Of a stretch of 64,000 nt of DNA, positions 46,418-53,956 are shown piece by piece. The position numbers and the translations under genes were made by a program. This DNA comes from Caulobacter sp. BK020 (lineage in GTDB: Bacteria > Pseudomonadota > Alphaproteobacteria > Caulobacterales > Caulobacteraceae): the NCBI RefSeq assembly GCF_004342605.1, contig NZ_SLZL01000004.1:248001-312000 (forward strand). Direction: 5' to 3'. Position 1 is the stretch's first letter, and each line of letters begins with the position of its first letter. The notes beneath the pieces were generated by a model, which did no database searches, was not told the DNA's origin, and was given only the letters and a program-made list of their open reading frames with translations.

Positions 46418-47215
46418 TCAGCGTAGGGATTCGAAGGTCAGGGCGTAGGTGTAGGAGCGGCCGACCGGATCGGCCGAGGTCGGGGCGACGCGATAGCGGG
46501 CCTGGATCTGGTAGACGCCCGAGCGCGCGACCCTGACCGTGAACCGGCCCTGGTCGTCGCTGACCAGGGTGACCGGCGGGGCCTTGGTGTCGGCGTAGCG
46601 GTCGTCGCCGGCGTGCAGGGTGACTGCCTGGCCCTTCACCGGCTCGCCGTCGAACAGCACCGTGAACTGGGCGTCCTGGCCAGTGAAGATGCTGCTGGGA
46701 TGGGTGACGGCCACGAACTCCAGGCCTTTGCCGATCGGGGCCAGGGCCGCCGTGCTGGGCGCGCTGCGCGTCACATAGACGTCGGCCATCGTCAGGCTCT
46801 GCATGTCGACCGGCGTGGTCCCGGCCGGAGCCTTGGCCGGATCCTCCAGGAACACCCACTCGCCCTTGACCAGCACGGCCTTGGCGGTGCGGCCAGTGCG
46901 CTGGCCGGTGGTGATCCGGTAGGTGCCGGGCTGTTCGGTCGCGACCTCGACCAGGGCCAGTTCGCGCAGGTTGGTGGCGGTCAACGGTTTGCGCGCGCCG
47001 TCCGGCCCGACCACCGCCCAGGCGTCGGACTTCATCACCACCTCGGGGCTGAAGAAGCTTTCGGTGAACGAGCCCTGCACCGTCACCAGCTTGCGATCGG
47101 TGACGTCGAAGGCGCTGGGCAGCAGGTAGGGCGAGTGAGCCTGGGCCGCGCCGGCCACGAGGCCGGTAAAGGCGACCCCGGCCAGGAGGGCTGCGAACGA
47201 AAGCGAGCGGCGCAT
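46418..47215 (-). CDS. DUF4198 domain secreted protein
   Basis: A 265-residue exported protein. Signal peptide MRRSLSFAALLAGVAFTGLVAGAAQA, then the DUF4198 domain (HSPYLLPSAFDVTDRKLVTVQGSFTESFFSPEVVM ... AQFTVLFDGEPVKGQAVTLHAGDDRYADTKAPPVTLVSDDQGRFTVRV). These proteins are often found with TonB receptors and metal uptake genes. It is divergent from a TonB receptor gene with Fur-like sites between them, which suggests a role in iron or heme acquisition. Confidence 0.88.
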   Translation of the reverse strand: MRRSLSFAALLAGVAFTGLVAGAAQAHSPYLLPSAFDVTDRKLVTVQGSFTESFFSPEVVMKSDAWAVVGPDGARKPLTATNLRELALVEVATEQPGTYRITTGQRTGRTAKAVLVKGEWVFLEDPAKAPAGTTPVDMQSLTMADVYVTRSAPSTAALAPIGKGLEFVAVTHPSSIFTGQDAQFTVLFDGEPVKGQAVTLHAGDDRYADTKAPPVTLVSDDQGRFTVRVARSGVYQIQARYRVAPTSADPVGRSYTYALTFESLR

Positions 47216-47267
47216 GGCTGGAAGTCTCCGGATCCCGATGAAGCGTCGCCTTTGGCTCTAATAGGAA

Positions 47268-47282
47268 TGATTCTGAGAATCA
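47268..47282. promoter_or_regulatory. Fur-like palindrome 1
   Basis: TGATTC-TGA-GAATCA, a 15-bp dyad between the divergent DUF4198 and TonB receptor genes, compatible with a Fur/iron-responsive operator. Confidence 0.5.
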
Positions 47283-47335
47283 ATTGCATTTAGCTTGACC
47301 GAGCGATCCGAGGCCCGTAGGTCCTCCGCCAACAG

Positions 47336-47352
47336 ATGCGAATGGTTCGCAT
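47336..47352. promoter_or_regulatory. Fur-like palindrome 2
   Basis: ATGCGAA-TGG-TTCGCAT, a 17-bp perfect dyad, 22 bp before the TonB receptor start codon. With the site at 47268 it could control the divergent promoters. Confidence 0.5.
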
Positions 47353-47374
47353 ATATCAGACCCGGGGGTCCTCG

Positions 47375-49621
47375 ATGTCTCGCCTCAAGCTCGCCAGCTT
47401 CGCCGCCGTCTCGGCCACCGCCCTGCTCTGCGCCAAGGCCGCCTTGGCGGCGGACACGGCGGCCGATGCGGTCGAGCTGGACAAGGTGACGGTCACGGCC
47501 ACCCGTTCAGAGACCAAGCTGCAGGACGCCCCGGTGACGGCCAGCGTCATCTCCGACCAGGACATCGAGGACGGCCTGGTCAAGGACATCAAGGATCTGG
47601 TGCGCTTCGAGCCCGGCGTCTCGGTGCGCAGCGCCCCCGCCCGCTTCACCGCCGCCGGCGCCTCGACGGGCCGCGACGGCAACGCCGGCTTCAACATCCG
47701 CGGGCTGGAAGGCAACCGCGTGCTGATCCTGGTCGACGGCGTGCGCGTGCCCGACGGCTACGCCTTCGGCGCCCAGAACATGGGGCGCGGCGACTATGTC
47801 GACCTGGACACCCTGAAGTCGGTCGAGATCGTGCGCGGCCCGGCCTCGGCGCTCTATGGCAGCGACGGCCTGGCCGGCTCGGTCAACTATTTCACCAAGG
47901 ATCCGTCCGACCTGCTGAAGGGCGGCAAGGCCTTCGGCCTGCGCGGTCGCGTGGGCTACGCCTCGGCCGACGAGAGCTGGACCGAGAGCCTGACCGCCGC
48001 CGGCCAGGCCGGGGCCTGGGAAGCCATGATCGCCTACACCCGCCGCGACGGCGAGGGCCAGAAGACCGCCGGGACCAACGACGCGGCCAACACCGACCGC
48101 ACCACCGCCAATCCCGAGGACAACCGCTCCAACGCCGTGCTGGCGCGGGTGGTTTACACCCTGAACGACCAGAACCGTTTCCGCCTGACCTACGACCACC
48201 TGGACCGCGACACCGACTGGACGGTGCTGAGCGCCATCGCCAAGCCGCCCCTGGCCGCGACCAGCGTTCTGGGCCTGACCGCCTGGGACAAGATCCGGCG
48301 CGACCGCGTCAGCCTCGACCATCGCTTCACCGGCGGCCAGGGCCTGGTCCAGTCGGCTGCGACCACCCTCTATTACCAGGACAGCACCACCCGGCAGTAT
48401 TCGGCCGAGGATCGCAACACCGCCGCCGACCGCACCCGCGACGCCACTTTCGACAACCAAGTGTTCGGCGCGGCGCTGGAACTGCACAGCGAGACGACGA
48501 TCGGCGGCCTCAGCCACAAGGTCGTCTGGGGCGGCGACGCCTCGATCACCCGCCAGGAAGGCGTGCGGGACGGCACGGTACCGCCCGCCGGCGAGACCTT
48601 CCCGACCCGGGCTTTCCCGACCACCGACTACACCCTGGCCGGCGCCTATGTTCAGGACGAGATCGGGATCGGGCCGGTCACCCTCTACCCAGCCGTCCGC
48701 TTCGACTATTACAAGCTGGAGCCCAAGCGGGACGCCCTGTTCACCGCCAACATCCCGGCCAGTCAGAGCGAAAGCCACGTCTCGCCCAAGCTGAGCGTGG
48801 TGTGGAAGGCCACCGACCTGGTGACGGTGTTCGCCAACGCCGCCGCCGGCTTCAAGGCCCCCTCCCCGTCCCAAGTCAATAACGGCTTCGCCAACCTGGT
48901 CTCGAACTACAGGTCGATCTCCAATCCCGACCTGAAGCCCGAGACCAGCGAGACGTTCGAGCTGGGCGTGCGCCTGAACCGCCCGACCTGGAACGCCAGC
49001 GTCACGGGCTTCACCGGCCAGTACGACGACTTCATCGAGCAGGTTCAGGTGCGCGGGACGTTCACCGCCGCCGACCCGGCCGTCTATCAGTACGTCAACC
49101 AGTCCAAGGCCGAGATCACCGGCGCCGAGGCCCGGTTCGCCACCGAGCTGGGCGGCGGCTTCACCCTGCAAGGCGCGGCGTCCTACGCCCGGGGCAATTC
49201 GGAGAACAACGGCGTCAAGGTTCCGCTGGCCTCGATCGACCCGGTCAAGCTGGTGGCGGGCCTATCCTATCGCGACCCGGCCGGCCGGTTCGGCGGCGCG
49301 CTCAACGCCGTGCACGCGGCCAGGCAATCGGCCGGCCGCTCGGGCGTCAGTTGCACCACCACCGTCGTCGTCAACGGCGCGCCCCAGACCCAGACCGGCC
49401 CGGACTATTGCTGGATGCCCAAGGCGTTCACGGTGCTGGACCTGACCGCCTACTGGAACATCACCGACAGCGTCACCCTGCGCGGCGGCGTCTTCAACCT
49501 GACCGGCCAGACCTATGCCTGGTGGAGCGACGCGCGCGGCTTGGCCGACAACTCGGCCGTCAAGGACGCCTACACCCAGCCCGACCGCAACTACAGCGTC
49601 TCGCTGGCGGTGAAGTTCTAG
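47375..49621 (+). CDS. TonB-dependent heme/hemoglobin-type receptor
   Basis: A 748-residue outer-membrane receptor. The signal peptide is MSRLKLASFAAVSATALLCAKAALA. The TonB box region is followed by the plug (VTVTATRSETKLQDAPVTASVISDQDIEDG; GFNIRGLEGNRVLILVDGVRVPDGYAFGAQNMGRGDYVDLDTLKSVEIVRGPASALYGSDGLAGSVNYFTKDPSDLL). This is the hemoglobin/transferrin/lactoferrin-receptor style. The barrel ends in the terminal NYSVSLAVKF. The start at 47375 begins the signal peptide. Fur-like sites upstream support iron control. Ligand is inferred. Confidence 0.92.
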   Translation: MSRLKLASFAAVSATALLCAKAALAADTAADAVELDKVTVTATRSETKLQDAPVTASVISDQDIEDGLVKDIKDLVRFEPGVSVRSAPARFTAAGASTGRDGNAGFNIRGLEGNRVLILVDGVRVPDGYAFGAQNMGRGDYVDLDTLKSVEIVRGPASALYGSDGLAGSVNYFTKDPSDLLKGGKAFGLRGRVGYASADESWTESLTAAGQAGAWEAMIAYTRRDGEGQKTAGTNDAANTDRTTANPEDNRSNAVLARVVYTLNDQNRFRLTYDHLDRDTDWTVLSAIAKPPLAATSVLGLTAWDKIRRDRVSLDHRFTGGQGLVQSAATTLYYQDSTTRQYSAEDRNTAADRTRDATFDNQVFGAALELHSETTIGGLSHKVVWGGDASITRQEGVRDGTVPPAGETFPTRAFPTTDYTLAGAYVQDEIGIGPVTLYPAVRFDYYKLEPKRDALFTANIPASQSESHVSPKLSVVWKATDLVTVFANAAAGFKAPSPSQVNNGFANLVSNYRSISNPDLKPETSETFELGVRLNRPTWNASVTGFTGQYDDFIEQVQVRGTFTAADPAVYQYVNQSKAEITGAEARFATELGGGFTLQGAASYARGNSENNGVKVPLASIDPVKLVAGLSYRDPAGRFGGALNAVHAARQSAGRSGVSCTTTVVVNGAPQTQTGPDYCWMPKAFTVLDLTAYWNITDSVTLRGGVFNLTGQTYAWWSDARGLADNSAVKDAYTQPDRNYSVSLAVKF

Positions 49622-49662
49622 GGTTTCCGGCCGGTCCTGTCCCCTTCGACCGGCCCGGAGCA

Positions 49663-49700
49663 CGGGTCGCGATCGTGTCGGCGATCGCGACCCGTTTTTC
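49663..49700 (+). terminator. Terminator after the TonB receptor gene
   Basis: A 14-bp perfect stem (ACGGGTCGCGATCG / CGATCGCGACCCGT) with a 6-nt loop followed by TTTT. Confidence 0.9.
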
Positions 49701-49779
49701 ATGGGCGCGTCGTTTTGTAAAAGCCTTGTCAGAACAATGCGGCTTGGCCGTGCGGCCCAGGTCGACTACGACGCCTGCC

Positions 49780-50649
49780 ATGGACGCCAAGACTCCCGCC
49801 GAACGCTACATCCTGATCCTGCAATGCCCTGACCGTAAGGGCGTGGTCGCCGCCGTATCCGGCTTCCTGGCCGACAACGACGCCTCGATCGTCGAGAGCA
49901 GCCATTTCAACGACGGCCTGGCCGACCAGTTCTACATGCGCACGGTGTTCCGGCCCGACGGCGACATGCCGAGCATCGATGACCTGCGGCGGGGCTTCGA
50001 GCTGATCGCCAAGCGCTTTGGCATGATCTGGGCCCTGCACGATGCGAACGCCAAGCCCAAGGTGCTGATCGCCGTCTCCAGGTTCGGCCACTGCCTGTTC
50101 GACCTGCTGCACCGCTGGCGCGCCGGCCTGCTGCCGGTCGAGATCGTCGGGGTGATGTCCAATCACGAGGACATGCGCTCGTTCACCGAATGGAGCGGCC
50201 TGCCCTATTTTTACCTGCCGACCAGCAAGGCCAACAAGGCCGAGCAGGAGGAAGCTTTCCTCAGGCTGGTCGACGACCTGGACGTCGACCTGGTGGTGCT
50301 GGCCCGCTACATGCAGATCCTGTCGCCGGCCCTGTGCGCGCGGCTGTCGGGCAAGTGCATCAACATCCACCACTCGTTCCTGCCCAGCTTCAAGGGCGCC
50401 AAGCCCTACCACCAGGCCCACGACCGCGGCGTGAAGATCATCGGGGCCACAGCCCACTACGTGACCACCGACCTGGACGAGGGCCCGATCATCGAGCAAG
50501 GCGTCCACCGCGTGGACCACAGCCACACGCCTGATGACCTGGTCACCCTGGGCCGCGACGTCGAATGCACCGTGCTGGCCCGCGCCGTGACCTGGCACGT
50601 GGAGCACCGGGTGCTGATCGCCGGCGCCAAGACCGTGGTGTTCGACTAA
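49780..50649 (+). CDS. purU: Formyltetrahydrofolate deformylase
   Basis: A 289-residue PurU, which hydrolyses 10-formyl-THF to THF and formate to balance one-carbon pools. The N-terminal ACT domain is residues about 9-90 (YILILQCPDRKGVVAAVSGFLADNDASIVESSHF). The formyltransferase catalytic part includes INIHHSFLPSFKGAKPYHQAHDRGVKIIGATAHYVTTDLDEGPIIEQ with the NIHHSFLP catalytic segment. The ATG at 49780 fits the ACT start. A dispersed repeat follows the stop. The 1-carbon link to the metF/metH block is functional, not positional. Confidence 0.95.
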   Translation: MDAKTPAERYILILQCPDRKGVVAAVSGFLADNDASIVESSHFNDGLADQFYMRTVFRPDGDMPSIDDLRRGFELIAKRFGMIWALHDANAKPKVLIAVSRFGHCLFDLLHRWRAGLLPVEIVGVMSNHEDMRSFTEWSGLPYFYLPTSKANKAEQEEAFLRLVDDLDVDLVVLARYMQILSPALCARLSGKCINIHHSFLPSFKGAKPYHQAHDRGVKIIGATAHYVTTDLDEGPIIEQGVHRVDHSHTPDDLVTLGRDVECTVLARAVTWHVEHRVLIAGAKTVVFD

Positions 50650-50650
50650 A

Positions 50651-50751
50651 GCATCGCACGGAAAAGTGGATGCCGGTTTTCCGCAAAAGCGATGCGAAAA
50701 CAAAAACCCAGAGCAAATCGTGCGAATCCTATATCGCGCGATTTGCTCTAG
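50651..50751. repeat. Dispersed double-hairpin repeat, copy B
   Basis: The same element as 34704-34790, in the same orientation, with a complete first stem (GCATCGC/GCGATGC) and a 16-bp insertion (aatcctatatcgcgcg) in the loop of the second hairpin. It directly follows purU. Confidence 0.85.
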
Positions 50752-50763
50752 GCGCGCCCGCGC

Positions 50764-52800
50764 CTATCGTATGGGTTCCGGCGCGTAGGTCCACGTCACC
50801 ACGTCCCGCGCCCCGCCGCCTTCGACCGCGATGCGGTTTACGCCCGGCGCCAGGGTCACCGGCCAGGTGGCCACGTGGTCGACGACCGGCGCCGCGCCCA
50901 GCTCCCGCCCGTTGAGCGTCAGCGAAACGGTGGGGACGTTGGCGTAGACCTTCACGGTCACCGACGAGGTGTTCCGCACCATCGCCCGGCGGCTGGCGAT
51001 GTAAGCCATCGGCGCCGTCGTCCAATTGGCGCGGTACCAGTAATAGGCGTCCTTGCGGACCTTGCGGTCGTAAGTGACCAGGCCCTTGTCGTTGATCCCC
51101 GGATGGTCGCCCTCGTTGCGGCCGTCGGACGCCAGGTCGAAGCCGACCCAGACGAAGGTTCCCCACAGCCAGGGCTTGTCGCGCAGGACCCGCCAGTAGG
51201 TCTCGTGGAACAGGGCCTGGTACTGCTCGGGGTGCCACTTGCTGTTGGCGACCGGGCGGCGCGGTGGGTCTTCCTGCTGCAGCACGCTGGCCCCGGCGCC
51301 GTACTCGCTTATGGCCAGCGGCCGGTCGGGGCTCTTGGCGTGGACCGCTTCCACCCAGGGACCGATGTCCTCGGGCTTGCCGTCGTACCAGCCGAAATAG
51401 CGGTTCTGGCCGATCAGGTCGGTATGCAGGGCCTGGGGATCGGTTTCGGACTTGCAGCAGTCGGCCAGCACCGTCGGACGCGACGGATCCTCGGCCCTGG
51501 CCACCGCCTGTAGCCCCGACAGCAGCCTGGCGGTGGCCGCGTCGGACCGGTAGAGTTCGTTGGCCAGGCCCCAGGTCGCCACCGAGGGGTGGTTGTAGTT
51601 CTGCCGGATCAGCTCGCGCAGCTGCTCGGCGACGTTCTCGGCGAAGGCGGGACCATCGTCGGCGACGCTGTTGAGCGGAATCTCGGTCCATACCAGGAAA
51701 CCGTCGCGGTCGGCGTTCTCGTAGGCGCGGCGCGGATGCTGGAAATGCACGAAGCGCAGGCCCGTCGCGCCCAGGTCGCGCAGGATGGCGAAGTCCGCGT
51801 CGATCTCGGCGTCGTCGACAGCCAAGCCCTTGGCCGGCCGTCCGGAATGGAACAGGTTCACGCCGTGCACGCCGTAGGGCTGGCCGTTCAGCAGGAAGCC
51901 GCGCGCGGGGTCGACGGCGATCGCGCGGAAGCCGACGGGAACCGTCACCGTGTCGTCGCCCACCGAGGTCACCAGCCGGTACAGGTAGGGGTCGGCCCGG
52001 CCCTGCCACAGGCGCGGGGCTGCGATGCGGGTCGCCAGGGTCACCGGCGTAACGGCGCCCGGCGCGACCTCGACGGAGCCAGATAGCGTCGCCACCGTCT
52101 TGCCCGCCGCGTCCAGAAGGCGCGAGCGCACGGCCACCTGGGCGGCCGCGGCCCGGTCGTTGCGCACCCGGACCAGTACGGACAGGTCGGCGCCGTCGGC
52201 GCTCACGGCGGACGGCGTGGCGTAGACCCCGGGGCCGCCATGGTCGAGCATGTCCACGTGCACCGCGTCGGTCACCACCAGCCGTGCCGGCCGGTACAGG
52301 CCGCCGAACACCGTGAAGTCGCCGCCCAGGGGCGCGACGTCCTTGTGGCTGGCGTTGTCGACCCGCACCGCCACCAGGTTGGCGCCGGGGACGATCAGGT
52401 CGCTGACGTCGAAGCGGAAGCCCGCATAACCCCCGGCGTGGCGTCCCGCCGGGCGGCCGTTGACCCAGACCTCCGAGACCAGCGCCGCGCCGTCGAACTC
52501 CAGGAACGCCCGGCGTCCGGCCTTGCGCGCCGGCGCGACCAGATGGGTGCGATACCAGGCCGGCCCGCGGTAATAGCCGCCGCCGTCGGCCCCGTCGGCG
52601 GCGTTGTAGGTGTGGGGCAGCCTCACCGTCTCCCAGGCGCGGTCGTCGAAGGCGGGGGTCTGGGCCGTCCGGGAGTCGCCCTTGGCGAAGGTCCAGGTCG
52701 TCATCGGGATCGTCGTGCGCGAACCGGCGGCGGCCAAGGCGGGGGCCAGGCACAACGCGGCCAGGACGATCAGCGCCAGGCGTGGTGTCGCAAAGCCCAT
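50764..52800 (-). CDS. Glycoside hydrolase family 2 (beta-galactosidase-like), exported
   Basis: A 678-residue exported GH2 enzyme. The signal peptide is MGFATPRLALIVLAALCLAPALAAAG. The N-terminal sugar-binding sandwich is about residues 30-180 (RTTIPMTTWTFAKG; LEFDGAALVSEVWVNGRPAGRHAGGYAGFRFDVSDLI), then the Ig-like and TIM-barrel domains. The acid/base Glu is in TWGLANELYRSD and the nucleophile Glu in AISEYGAGAS. The C-terminal part resembles DUF4982. It may hydrolyse plant-wall beta-galactosides. It is divergent from a MerR-ATPase gene, its possible regulator. Confidence 0.92.
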   Translation of the reverse strand: MGFATPRLALIVLAALCLAPALAAAGSRTTIPMTTWTFAKGDSRTAQTPAFDDRAWETVRLPHTYNAADGADGGGYYRGPAWYRTHLVAPARKAGRRAFLEFDGAALVSEVWVNGRPAGRHAGGYAGFRFDVSDLIVPGANLVAVRVDNASHKDVAPLGGDFTVFGGLYRPARLVVTDAVHVDMLDHGGPGVYATPSAVSADGADLSVLVRVRNDRAAAAQVAVRSRLLDAAGKTVATLSGSVEVAPGAVTPVTLATRIAAPRLWQGRADPYLYRLVTSVGDDTVTVPVGFRAIAVDPARGFLLNGQPYGVHGVNLFHSGRPAKGLAVDDAEIDADFAILRDLGATGLRFVHFQHPRRAYENADRDGFLVWTEIPLNSVADDGPAFAENVAEQLRELIRQNYNHPSVATWGLANELYRSDAATARLLSGLQAVARAEDPSRPTVLADCCKSETDPQALHTDLIGQNRYFGWYDGKPEDIGPWVEAVHAKSPDRPLAISEYGAGASVLQQEDPPRRPVANSKWHPEQYQALFHETYWRVLRDKPWLWGTFVWVGFDLASDGRNEGDHPGINDKGLVTYDRKVRKDAYYWYRANWTTAPMAYIASRRAMVRNTSSVTVKVYANVPTVSLTLNGRELGAAPVVDHVATWPVTLAPGVNRIAVEGGGARDVVTWTYAPEPIR

Positions 52801-52918
52801 CGGTGCGTTCGCTCCTCTATTTGTCGGACCGATAGCACGAGATTCGAACGATGCGCCCATTGACCTGGCCCCTGGGTCCGCCCCGATAAGATCGGCGGTC
52901 AGCCAGCGAGGTGATTCC

Positions 52919-53947
52919 GTGCCTTCCTCCGTCCGTTTCCTGAACGCGTCCGAAGCCGCCCGACGACTGGGCGTCTCGGCCAAGGCTCTGCGGCTATACG
53001 AGCAGTGCGGCCTGGTCGCGCCCCGGCGCACCGCGGCCGGCTGGCGAGCCTACGGGCCGGACGAGATGGCCCGGGCCGGCCAGATCGTGGCCTTGCGCGC
53101 CCTGGGCCTGAGCCTCGCCCGCATCGCCCAGGTGCTGGACGGCGACGCCCAGGCCCTGGAGCCGGCGCTGGCCGCCCACCAGGCGACGCTGGAGCAGCAG
53201 GGCCGGCAACTGGCCGCAACCGTCGAAAAGGTCCGCGAGCTGCGCGCCGGCCTGGCGCGGGGTCGGACGCCCGACGCGGAGGACCTGGCGCGGCTCATGA
53301 CGCCAGCCGCCCGTCCCAGTGTCGCCTTCGACCTGCCCTGGCCGTGGGGCGGCGAGCCGTTCGCGCTGAGCGACATCCCGCCCCTGACCTACATCACCGG
53401 TCCATTGGGCAGCGGCAAGACGCGGCTGGCCCTGCGCCTGGCCGAGACCCTGCCCGACGCGACCTTCCTGGGCCTGGACCGGATGGCCGGCGAAGGCGCG
53501 GCGGTCCGGGCGCGGCGCGAGGCCGATCCGGATCTGGCCGCGCGCGTGGACGGAACCCTGGCCTGGCTGGTCGAGGACGGCGCGACGGCGTCGAACGACC
53601 TGCTGGTCCTGCTGGCCGCTCTGGAGGCTGAACCGGCCGGAGCCCTGGTCATCGACATGCCCGAGCACGGCCTGGACGCGTCCACCCAGACGGCGCTGGT
53701 CGCCTGGCTGCGCCGCCGGGGTCCCGACGCGCGACCGGTGTTCCTGCTGACCCGCTCCAGCGCGATCCTCGACCTGCCCGCCGTCGGGACCGGTGAGGCG
53801 ATCCTCTACTGCCCCGCCAACCACGCCCCGCCGATCCGCGTGGCCCCCTATCCCGGCGCGCCCGGCTTCGAGGCCGTCACCAGTTGCCTGGCCTCGCCCG
53901 AGGTTCGGGCGAGGACGGCGGGGATGATCGCCGTGATGGCGGGGTGA
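52919..53947 (+). CDS. MerR-type HTH fused to a P-loop ATPase domain
   Basis: A 342-residue protein. Residues about 8-80 are a MerR winged HTH (NASEAARRLGVSAKALRLYEQCGLVAPRRTAAGWRAYGPDEMARAGQIVALRALGLSLARIAQVLDG) with a coiled-coil helix after it. Residues about 160-325 hold a P-loop (TYITGPLGSGKTRLALRLAE) and a Walker-B-like strand (AGALVIDMPEHGLDA), so an ATPase replaces the usual effector domain. The start is a GTG at 52919 with GAGGTG just upstream. It is divergent from the GH2 gene (118 bp) and convergent with the giant RTX gene. Confidence 0.85.
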   Translation: MPSSVRFLNASEAARRLGVSAKALRLYEQCGLVAPRRTAAGWRAYGPDEMARAGQIVALRALGLSLARIAQVLDGDAQALEPALAAHQATLEQQGRQLAATVEKVRELRAGLARGRTPDAEDLARLMTPAARPSVAFDLPWPWGGEPFALSDIPPLTYITGPLGSGKTRLALRLAETLPDATFLGLDRMAGEGAAVRARREADPDLAARVDGTLAWLVEDGATASNDLLVLLAALEAEPAGALVIDMPEHGLDASTQTALVAWLRRRGPDARPVFLLTRSSAILDLPAVGTGEAILYCPANHAPPIRVAPYPGAPGFEAVTSCLASPEVRARTAGMIAVMAG

Positions 53948-53956
53948 ACGAACCTC

